A stretch of 64,000 nt of DNA from Sindora glabra. Its lineage: Eukaryota; Streptophyta; Magnoliopsida; Fabales; Fabaceae. Where the stretch lies: the NCBI GenBank assembly GCA_020226215.1, contig CM035234.1, positions 72,185,135-72,249,134 of the forward strand, given 5' to 3'. The translations under genes and the position numbers were made by a program. The notes under the pieces were generated by a model. It had not been told where the DNA came from. It did no database searches and saw only the letters and a program-made list of their open reading frames with translations. This document shows, in pieces, positions 55,141-64,000 of the stretch; the stretch's first letter is position 1; the number at the start of each line of letters is the position of its first letter.

Positions 55141-55153
55141 GGATTTGATACCA
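55141..55153 (-). other. Primer-binding site of the Copia-like element
   Basis: Minus-strand 'tggtatcaaatcc' lies two bases after the LTR end 'ttaca'. It matches the tRNA-iMet complement TGGTATCAGAGC used by plant Copia elements at most positions. Confidence 0.55.
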
Positions 55154-55155
55154 CT

Positions 55156-55705
55156 TGTAAGTTATATTTTAGATTATGAATGTGATATGGAACATTTTGC
55201 ATAAATCAAGATCAAAGAAGTATAAAATTAGCAAGGCATAAATAATTTAACATGGTTCAATTTTTAACTTACTCCATGAGTAAAAATAAGAAACAAACCA
55301 TTAATTTAGAGAAATTATAGAGAGAATAAAAATGGCATAATAATTTTCAAACCCACACACCAAATATACAAAAAAATGTCTTACAATTTATATCCTTTTC
55401 ACTCTAAAAAATGTTACCAAAAAAGTAAGAACTAGTTATGAGATCTCAAGTAATCCTTATTAAGGCTACAAATATAAACTCTCTTATCTTTTTGCTCTCA
55501 CAAGACAAACTTTGCATTATACAAGTATTTATAAGCCAAAATCCTAATAAAAAAATAAGTCTAACTTGATCATAATATTAAATAATAAGATTTATCTAAT
55601 TTGATTGCAAGTCTATCTTTTTAAAATCCAACTTGAATAAGATGAAAATAAAATTAGAAGATTATACTACTTAACAAAAAATAGGATCTTTGTAAAATCT
55701 TAACA
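55156..55705 (-). repeat. Copia-like LTR, proposed 5' LTR on the minus strand
   Basis: On the minus strand it starts 'tgttaagattttac' at 55705 and ends '..cttaca' at 55156, giving TG...CA termini and 550 bp. It is homologous over its length to 40328-40867 and is followed by a tRNA-iMet-type primer-binding site. Confidence 0.65.
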
Positions 55706-57740
55706 AGTTCAAATGACTAAAATATAATTGTTGCAGAAGTTAAATTTTATGATGATTTTCATGATTTTTTTAGCCATTTTAACTTAATGAAAATATATTT
55801 ATAATCATCAAATATATAAATTATCATGCATTATTTGATTTGAATTTGTAATAATCTTTTTTATCATTTTATTAAAGAAAATTTCAAATCTAGATTTAAG
55901 TTTAATGTTGTTTAATATTTTTTGAAAAAAGTGAAAAATTTTTGAAAGGAAAAGGGAAGTTGACATAATTTCACTATAACTCATAGAGTTTGAACCATTT
56001 TTCTTGAAACTTAACTTTAGGCTTAACTTCGAAGGCTATAATTTTTCATATCTCATTCGTTTCGAGCAAGACCTACCCCAGGAAAGATCAACTAGCCTAG
56101 TTTCAAATGGATAGCACCAATATTTTATGAGATATGCTTAACAGAGCACTCAAAGGTCAAAATAAAATAATTTAACTATTTTACAAAAATATATCATATT
56201 TTATCATAAACCTTCATCAACTATTTCATAACACTATCATAGATATTAAGTTAGCATGTAATACAAATTAACAAATTAAATTCACAATAATTAATTAGAC
56301 CTATATCATAATTTGCCACATACACTTGACTTAAATGAATTGAGTTGTTAGCAATAAACTTGATTTAAATGAATTGAGCTATTGGTAATAAACTTAGTTT
56401 AAATGAACTAAACTAATAGCAAAGAAGCACAAATTAAAATGTAACCATCTTTGATTATGTTATTGTTTTTCATAAGAGTAAACCTATATTTTACCCTTGG
56501 TTTTATAGAAAATAGGTGGAAAAAATTTAAAGAAAGAAAAGGAGTAGAAAATAATATTTTTTCTTACTTAATTATAGGTTAGAATAAGCATAGAGGAGAG
56601 AAGGAGTTGAAAAAAAGAAGAAGCAAGAGAGTGAGATCTACCACAAAGATTTTTTTTAGTATATATGAGTGCAAAATCAATGAAAAATTGACTTATTACA
56701 AATTTACTATTAATTTTATTTAGCTTAAAGTTATTTATTAATTTAAAGAGTAAATTTGCCATTCAACTTAATTTATTTTTTTTTCTCTTGTTTATCTAAA
56801 CAAGTAAAGAAAAATATTTTTTCCTTCCTTTCTTTCCTCTTATTTTCTTCGTAGCAAGAAAAGAATTTTTTCTTTTCTTATCATTTTCTTTCCTTTTATT
56901 TTCTTTCAATTTTTTATATATAACCAAGCAAAGAATTAGCCTCTAAAAGGGTTGGTTAGGTTTCTAAAATTTATCCATTGTCATTTTCGAACTTATCTTT
57001 CCATTATCCTTGATACTATTTTTTACAAATTAAAAATATTTTTTTTAATTTTAAGAATTATTCAATTATGGTATTAAAATTTTAATACTATGATAGAATT
57101 AAAAGTTTTGAAGGTTATTTATAAGTAGAGTTGTTAAATAGATCTATTTGCAAGCTAATTCACACAAATCGATCATAAACAAATTAAATTGGGAATGATT
57201 CACTAAAATTTCAAACTCATCAAATAGAAGCTTGAATCTTAAAATTTACGGATTTCACACTTGCAAACTAAATTCATAGACTTTTTTATTTTTAAAAAAA
57301 TAATTATAAGGCTTTTAAAATAATTTTAAGTTTAAAAGAACAATTGTAAATTCAAAATCATGCATTTAATGCATTTTTAATCTATACCAATAATTCAAAA
57401 TTAAATAAATTATAACAAAATTTTATTAACTTTAAAATTATTAATTTAAATATAAAATTATTAATTTATAAATAATTTATTTAAATTGAATAGAGAGATA
57501 AAGAATTGGATTTGAAAGTAAATATTGAATTGATTGGATAATAATGTGTACATTATATTATTTAATTTAAATGTAAAAATATAAAAATAAATAAATAAAT
57601 CGAACTATGAATTGTTCCATTTGATTTGTAAATTAAACGAACCGAATCGTTTTATATTTCTATCTAAATAAATTCATATTTTATGAGTTTTAATCTCTCC
57701 TTTTCTTTTTCTTTGGACTTGTGGATTCGTCCACAAATTT
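55706..57740. other. Intergenic, nothing recognised
   Basis: AT-rich with pyrimidine/purine-biased tracts at 56490-56640 and 56790-56930. No gene can be supported. Confidence 0.5.
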
Positions 57741-59018
57741 AAATGCGATCCAATGGCCCTAATTCTAATCTGGCTCGTTCAGCATTGGAATGGTATATTC
57801 AAATACATCGTAATTTTATAAAAAGTTTAGTTATGTGTAATTCCACAAAATATGAATATAATGGAGTTAATTCCAAGGCCTCTTCTTCGAAGTCGGCTAA
57901 TAATTTAAACGGTACAAGGGTGCACTGGGTCGGGTTGGGGTGGGGGGTTGACTACAAAGTTCGAAGATGTCTGTATCCACCGACTATATGCTGCCCTCCC
58001 AGGCGCCTTTTAATTAGTACGCCACGTGCAATGCCTTCCTTGGAAGCTGCTCAAGACGCAATAGCAGTGAAAAACGTGTAACTACCCAATAGCTTCCACT
58101 AAATAAACCAGAGCTAGGAATAATTATTTTATGCTTCCATGTTGCATTTTGCTCTAAGAAAGAAAACGAAATAAAATTTTAAAAAATAAAAAATAAAATG
58201 ATCGTTGTAAAATTACATTTAATTTATTTAATAATAAAATTAATATTTTATTTTATAATTATATTTGATATAATAAATGTTGTAATAATAGAATAAAAAT
58301 AAAAAATAATAATATTTTTAAAAATTTTAAAAAGTGTAAAATTAATATTATATTTATATATTAAAGATGATATTGGAATTTTTTATTTATAATATTTTTA
58401 TAATTGAATATAAAAAATATAATTATCAATATTATAATTAATAAATAATTTTTGTAATGAAAATATAAAATTTTCATTTTTTTCATTTTATATTAAATTT
58501 TCATTTAAAATATAATATGTTATTTAAATTTTTGTTATTGAAAATATATTTTCTAAAATATTTTAATAATATAATATTAAAAATAGATATTATTTTATAT
58601 TGTTAAAATATATGAAAGAGGTAACTAGTAAAAATATAAAAAAAATTTCACAAATAATAAAATAACTATTCTATCAAATTTACTATTAAATATAAATCTA
58701 TCACTTATTAGGAAATGACTATTTCTATATTGTAATATCTATTGAATAATTTTATTTTATTTTATTTTATTTCATCATATTAAACATACTACAATCATAT
58801 TATATATCTTTATTTATATTTAATAAATAATAAATAATTATTAATTTATTATTTACTTATAAATTTATCATATTTATGTATATTAAAAGTTTAATTTTAT
58901 AAATTTTAATATATTAAAAATTATAGAAGATGGGCACATACAAGTATTTCTCCTAACGCCATATCTGAGTTGGAATTTGTAACTACGTTTTTCTCCCTTT
59001 CTCTTTCAGAAGTGTCCA
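57741..59018. other. Upstream region of the repeat-protein gene
   Basis: A single-copy-looking, more GC-rich patch (57741-58100) is followed by about 800 bp of nearly pure A/T. The patch contains an open frame (57743-58081) without recognisable domain or codon character. I regard it as possible distal promoter or an unrecognised exon. Confidence 0.35.
58023..58028. promoter_or_regulatory. G-box (CACGTG)
   Basis: 'gccacgtgca' holds a perfect CACGTG core, the site of plant bZIP and bHLH factors, about 1.07 kb upstream of the ATG at 59102. A TTGAC core lies 75 bp before it. Whether it serves this gene is inference. Confidence 0.35.
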
Positions 59019-59019
59019 C

Positions 59020-59030
59020 TATATATTATA
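59020..59030 (+). promoter_or_regulatory. TATA box of the repeat-protein gene
   Basis: 'tatatattata' lies about 72 bp upstream of the ATG at 59102, a suitable position for a start site near 59050 and a short leader. It is preceded by a pyrimidine-rich stretch. Confidence 0.55.
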
Positions 59031-59101
59031 CTCATAATCTCGTACTTATCCTTTAAGTTTCCTTAGGAAACTAGATCTGAGTGCCAAAGCCAATAGCAGA
59101 C

Positions 59102-61081
59102 ATGGAAGATGGTGTGACAGAAGACGAGAGCTTGCTTCCTGGCTTGAATCTCAATCCCAAAGATGAAGAAAATGCATCCAAATCTGGTGCTAAGGACCAA
59201 GTTCAAGAGGAACCAGCCACAGACATCGGCAGCGGCGGCGGCGGCGATGGTAGAGGAGAGGGAGGGCTTATCAATAATCTTATTTTCAATTTGTTTCATT
59301 CAACTGATGGTGTAGGAATAATTGAAAATGAGAAAGATGGTGATAGGGTGCCCAAGTTGGAAACACCTCCCGCAACCCGCGGGGGCGCCGGCCACGGCGA
59401 TGAAGATGGTGGAGGTGAAGGAGCTGTCATCAACAATCTTGTTTCCAATTTGTTTCATAAAATCGAAGATGGTAGGGTAATTCAAAATAAGGAAGATGAT
59501 GAAGATAAGTTGCCCAAGGTAGAGAAACCTCACCCAGCCGTCGGCAGTGTCGGTGATGAAAATGGTGGTGGAGGAGGAGGAGGAATCATCAACAATCTTG
59601 TTTCCAATTTGTTTCATCCGGCCGAAGATGGTAGGATAATTGAAAATAAAAAAGATGATGAAGATGAGATACCCAAGATAGAGATAGCTCTCGCGGCCGC
59701 CGGTAGTGTCAGCGGTGGTGGTGGTGAAAATTGTGGGAGAGAAGGAGATGGGATTATCAACAATGTAATATCCAATTTATTTCATTCAACTGAAAATGGT
59801 GGAATAGGGGAAAACGAAGAAGATGATAAACAGAAGAAAGTGAGAGTTGTCGAAGAAAACGAAGAATTAAAGCGAGATCAGGAAGGAAATGAGGGTAAAG
59901 GAGGCATCATCCATAACATTGCATCGTACTTACCGACTTCACTTCCAGGTAACAACCGCCCCACAAATTTTCATTTGCTTGTAGTGAATTTAGCATTTTG
60001 GGTCTCTCAATTTATCAATTTTTGGCTTATTGTAGTTGTTAATGTTCCTGAATCGTGAGTTTTAAATTAAAAGGAGTATTTTATATTTCATCCTTTCTTA
60101 TATGTCCTGTTTAATAATTTTATATAAATTAAAAAAATAAATTAATTTATTTTTAATAAATTTTTAAAATTATTATTAATCTAAATTTAAAATTTACGAT
60201 CAAACTTATATATATATATATGAAAAAAGAAAGATAAAATAAATTTATTAAAATATTTTAAGATGAAAAATATAAAATAATAAAATTTTAGGAATACATT
60301 TAATATTTTCTTAAATTTTTAAATGACAAATAAGGATAACAATTTTTTAAAAAATATGATAAATAACAAGAAAAGGGCAGTACATCTTTTATGTATTTAA
60401 ACTTACAACGTTATCGAAAAGAAGAAACTCTGTCTGAGGTAATGGAAAATGGGTTTTTGTTTAACCTCTTAATCACACGAATAAAATTCACTTATAAACA
60501 AATCTAATTCTCTCCTTTTAAGAGTAGATGCAATTTCTAGAATTTCTTGTTGTTTACATTATAAAATTAGTATCTACTTTATTTTTATGATTTTTTATTT
60601 AGTGTAATCTATCTCTCTTCTGTTAAGAATAGATGTAATTTTCAGAATTTCATGTTGTTTCCTCTATAAAATTAGTATTCACTTTGTTTTTATGGTTTTT
60701 ATTTTAGTGTAAACTATCAAACTGGTCTGATATAAGTTAACTTAATATATTTTTTTTTGAACATTTATTTTAGATCATATAAATATACAAATTTCTAGTA
60801 ATTACTTTAAATAATAAATATTATATCAAATTGTTCTTAAAATTATAATTAATGGATATAAAATAAATTTTAGAAGAAAATTTGATGTAAAATATAATTT
60901 TTAAATTGATGGTATATTTATTTATTTATTTATGGATATGGTAATGTGTTTTCCAATTCATATAGAACCAGATTTAAATAAGTTTTAAAATATGACTGGC
61001 CCTGCTGTGTTTCCAGCAGATGATGCAGTTCCCACATCTGACGAGGCCACCATTTTGATAAACTCTCTTGTTCGTGACTGA
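59102..61081 (+). CDS. Acidic repeat protein with five 53-residue units, family unknown
   Basis: Exons at 59102-59948 and 61017-61081, with a 1068-bp GT-AG intron in phase 1, give 303 residues ending '...SDEATILINSLVRD'. The ATG is the first in frame; a TGA lies at 59078-59080. No signal peptide. After an acidic N-terminus come five units spaced 53, 53, 56 and 51 codons (Ile of the core at 59270, 59429, 59588, 59756 and 59909). Each has Gly-rich sequence, then a hydrophobic core such as 'IINNLVSNLFH', then a charged stretch with 'IIENKKDDEDEIPK' or similar. The fifth is only the core ('GGIIHNIASYLPTS'). The cores look like short amphipathic helices joined by disordered acidic linkers. Function is unknown; a membrane- or partner-binding scaffold is only a guess. 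Exon 2 rests on splice signals and frame alone. Confidence 0.75.
59270..59940 (+). repeat. Five-fold coding repeat (about 159-bp period)
   Basis: The DNA core 'atcaacaatcttgtttccaa' and variants recur at 59270, 59429, 59588, 59756 and 59909. Units 2 and 3 are the most alike, suggesting the most recent duplication. Frame is kept throughout. Confidence 0.9.
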
Positions 61082-61274
61082 TCAGAAGATTTATTCGACT
61101 CACCCGGACATCAAAATAGGCTCTGAAACAACATTTTTTTCCTTTTTTTTTTTTTTTTGGGCTTTGATTGATCTTTATTTAGCTTGCTTCGTAGCTATCA
61201 GTATTTGATTTCTAGCCAGGTCCGCTGGGATTTTTTTTTTTTTTTTTCGCTTTTTGGCATTGGTTATGTTATTA

Positions 61275-61335
61275 TTCTTTCTCTCTCTCTTTCTTTCTTT
61301 CGTTCTTTCTTTCTTTCTTTTTTCCTTTTTTTTTT
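61275..61335. repeat. CT-rich simple repeat
   Basis: (TC)n and (TTTC)n units, slightly interrupted. Confidence 0.9.
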
Positions 61336-62620
61336 CTTTTACTTTTCCGCTTTGCCATCCCAACATTATAATTCTTATTTGGATATAAGGCGATACAGTA
61401 GAGTAACCCTCCCTATCTCAAAGCTCCATCTGTTGGGCAGTAGTGCTCAAATTAATGCCTTCTTGTCCCGTGTAATGTAAGAAAGTTTAATGCTTTGACA
61501 TAACCTTCGTATTATATCTAGAACCATTGAATTGGAACAAAATAAAATTAGATGAAAAAATAAAATTATGTATTTTTATGATTTAATTATAATAATTTTC
61601 GAAAAAAATTATCAGTATACAAGTGTATATTAAGAGATTCGAGTCCTTCTTTTCCTTTTCTTTCCTGTCAACAGTATGTGACAACTCTAATGAAATAAAT
61701 TATTAATAGTTTTATGTGTGAGAAGAGAATTTAATTTTAAATTAATAAATTTTAATTGAGTTGACTTATTATAGATTTAGTAATAAGTTTTATACTAACT
61801 TTACTCTAATATGGTCAACCACATTTGTAATAAAATAATACGCTAAAAAAGTAAATTAAAATTCAATAAATTATTTAATAATAATTAAGGTCACTAAATT
61901 GTATTACATACTAATCTAGTTTTAATAAAAATGAGAAAATTCAATTAAGGATAGCCCAAGCTAAATAAAATTATTACATTCTCCTAATTTGACAATATTA
62001 ATTGAATTTTATTAATTTTTTCAAATAATTTAAAGAAAATGACTCCTAGATCAAAAATAACTTTAGTTAGTGGTGATAAAACATCATAATTCAATAAATG
62101 TATCTCATAATATAATTGGGACCAATGACATTAAACTTAGAATTATGGAAAGATAGTATATTATATAGTAATATAGTACATCTATAATCATACAAATCAA
62201 TTGCTTCATTGATTTAATTACAAGAATTTGAATGTGTAGTTACATTCATAGTATGGTCAAGTGATTTTTCATATTATTGTATAAAGGCACTTATTGTGAT
62301 CTTTCTCATAAAAGTCATCATATCTTCCTAAGAAAATTATCTAAGTTTTTAATGATAAAATTTAACATCTCTAGAAGAGATAATTGTAGCTTAATTTATA
62401 ATGAAATCTCAATTAACCATTTTCACAAGGAGATAATTGCATCAACTTTTATTAAAATGATATTGTTTTCATTAAGAAAACAATCATATCCCAAGATATA
62501 TCAATGATACCAATATATGTTTCAAGAAAAACATTGTCATGACAAATTAACCATTAAGGCACAATCACTTGTGCAATTATGTTATCTAATGGAAATAACA
62601 AGGCATAATTACTTGTGTAA

Positions 62621-62648
62621 ATATATATATGTGTGTGTGTGTGTGTAT
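62621..62648. repeat. (AT)n(GT)n microsatellite
   Basis: Five AT units followed by eight or nine GT units. Confidence 0.9.
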
Positions 62649-63044
62649 GCGTGAGCTTCCACTAACCAATCACCTTAGTGATTATAAGAAATAAAATGAA
62701 ATTTATTTTTTCATATGATTGATCAAAACAATTTATTTCTTAAGAAGTTTTTGCAACTTTAATATTGACATTTATGATAATAGTATCAAACTTCCTTTAC
62801 AAAATCATTATGATAATAAAATATTTAATATTTCTAGTAGCATGCAAGTAATAGCAATTGCTGGTTCACATAATATGTTACAATAAATATTTCAAGATAA
62901 CAAATAGAGTTATCTAACTTGTTAATCACTAAGCCTATAACATAGCATGATGTATACAAAGTAAAAAGAAAACAATTGAACTTTATTCTAAACTTTTTAA
63001 AGTTGAATGTTTATTAATTAAATTAAAGGAAAACATTAAGTTTA

Positions 63045-63052
63045 AAATATAC
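63045..63052. repeat. 8-bp target-site duplication, left
   Basis: 'aaatatac', identical to 63911-63918, directly abutting the element's first base. Confidence 0.85.
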
Positions 63053-63910
63053 TAGAGGTGTCCAAAAAATTCTCTTCCGTTTAAAACCGACCGACTTGCT
63101 CTTTAAAATTGCGATTAAATGTGATTTGGATTTAATGATGATTTGATGTGGGTAAGTTTATTTCAAAAAATCCGATAATATAGGTTGATACGGGTTGAGA
63201 AAAAGCAACCCACTTAAAACTGAATCTGACTGTTCATTAAATTTATATTTTATGTTTTATGTACTCATCACACAGTAATAAAGCTTTAAAATGTAAATGA
63301 GGGAATATTGCAAAAGCTTTACTCTACTTTAAACCCTTTGATTTTCACGATTGCAAGGTGTCTTACTCTTGCCCATAGTCCCCAGAACGCTCGAAGTCGA
63401 GAAAGAATGGATCACTTCGTCCTTGCTTGCATCTCTATCTCATATTCTCTCATTTTGCTCCATTGCAGATTTGGAAGAGTTGTAAGCTTGCAGCAAATGA
63501 ATTTGAACCAATCTGGGTAGATAGAAGTAACTTTCTCTTTCTTTGTGTGCTCAAATCAATCAAATCTGAAAGTTACAGAGGTATTCTTTGAAATTATCTC
63601 AATCATTTTTATTTGGTTCTTAGACTTAAAAAAAACATAAAGCAAGTTTCATTTTTAATCCTTTCTGTACAAATTTGATATACCCATTTCTATTTCTTTT
63701 TTGGTTGCCTTAACTTTTGAATATACATTATTCTTGTTGGTCAACCCAAATTAACTTAGAGTAAATCATCCTACAATTGTTGTATGAGTTAGAGTCGATT
63801 TTATTATTTTTAGCAGTTAAGGGTGGATGATAAAATATATAATCCGTTGTTATCGGATCGGTTAAAATTTTCAAATTTAATCTGGCTAATCTGATTGGTG
63901 GACAGTCCTA
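63053..63910. mobile_element. hAT-like non-autonomous element, 858 bp, with perfect TSD
   Basis: The left end is 'tagaggtgtcca' and the inverted right end is 'taggactgtcca' (9 of 12 matching). Both ends are followed inward by 'accgac' or 'ggatcggtt' motifs. The element is flanked by a perfect 8-bp direct duplication 'aaatatac' at 63045-63052 and 63911-63918, the length made by hAT transposases. No transposase is inside. The interior (63300-63720) is less repetitive and more GC-rich than the ends and contains a 70-codon frame, so it may be captured host sequence. Confidence 0.8.
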
Positions 63911-63918
63911 AAATATAC
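63911..63918. repeat. 8-bp target-site duplication, right
   Basis: 'aaatatac', identical to 63045-63052. Confidence 0.85.
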
Positions 63919-64000
63919 AATCTATATTAACATTAGCAAAAAACTTACCTTAAGATTAGGTCATCTTAAAGTGTATAAATAATTAAAGATAATACAATTC

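Larger units (their letters stand above)
61082..63044. other. 3' flank of the repeat gene and AT-rich intergenic DNA
   Basis: Holds poly-T and CT-rich tracts at 61134-61155, 61230-61246 and 61275-61335 and a short (AT)n(GT)n run at 62621-62648. The first few hundred bases probably include the 3' untranslated region. No further gene is seen. Confidence 0.5.

Noticed and set aside
57743..58081. A 112-residue plus-strand protein.
   Set aside because: It has no recognisable domain, Met start context or splice partner. It contains a G-box and W-box-like core and looks more like promoter DNA.
59081..59101. An upstream GTG start for the repeat protein, adding seven residues.
   Set aside because: Plant nuclear genes start at ATG. 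The first in-frame ATG is at 59102, and a TGA stands directly before the GTG.
59063..59617. Minus-strand frames under the repeat-protein gene.
   Set aside because: They are antisense shadows of a repetitive coding exon.
63308..63520. A 70-residue host gene.
   Set aside because: It lies wholly inside the hAT-like element, has no known domain and is more likely captured or random sequence.

Overview
This window looks like AT-rich plant nuclear DNA, most likely from a eudicot. The signs are spliced genes with GT-AG introns, plant-type GILT and PIF/Harbinger proteins, a plant RTE-type LINE, Copia-like LTRs with a tRNA-iMet-type primer site, many small foldback and hAT-like elements, and long (AT)n and (ATT)n microsatellites. 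Species cannot be decided from the sequence. All gene models below were built by hand from reading frames and splice sites. No search was run.

Only two ordinary host genes can be supported. The first, on the minus strand at 9.76-13.42 kb, is a complete five-exon gene for a 236-residue GILT-type (gamma-interferon-inducible lysosomal thiol reductase-like) secreted protein. Its CxxC active site reads S-P-S-C. The second, on the plus strand at 59.10-61.08 kb, is a two-exon gene for a 303-residue acidic, Gly-rich protein. It is built from five repeats of about 53 residues around an 'INNLVSNLFH' core, and I do not recognise its family. A TATA box lies 72 bp before its ATG, and a G-box lies about 1.1 kb upstream.

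The rest is mostly transposon-derived. From 0 to 9.7 kb there are repeat sequences, including a 1.6-kb direct repeat pair. At 15.9-16.6 kb there are four copies of a 154-bp tandem repeat. At 23.2-25.9 kb lies a heavily decayed PIF/Harbinger copy. At 26-28.9 kb the DNA is extremely AT-rich and repetitive. At 29.0-31.0 kb a tandem array of four long units carries a foldback element inserted in its last unit. At 35.8-37.8 kb there is a dead, 5'-truncated RTE-type LINE on the minus strand. From 40.3 to 55.7 kb two diverged LTR-like sequences, one next to a polypurine tract and the other next to a primer-binding site, suggest an old minus-strand Copia-like element invaded by other repeats. Nested in that interval is a well-delimited 5.2-kb PIF/Harbinger element (47259-52490) with TTA target duplications. 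Its Myb/SANT ORF is intact, but its transposase carries a nonsense codon, a frameshift and a lost catalytic Asp. At 63.05-63.91 kb an 858-bp hAT-like non-autonomous element has a perfect 8-bp target-site duplication.

The most useful follow-ups are the repeat protein at 59.1 kb and its possible membrane-tailed isoform by intron retention, the GILT protein without its first active-site cysteine, the Harbinger copy that keeps only its DNA-binding ORF, and the hAT-like element with unique interior sequence. No bacterial-type system, CRISPR array, rRNA or tRNA gene was seen.
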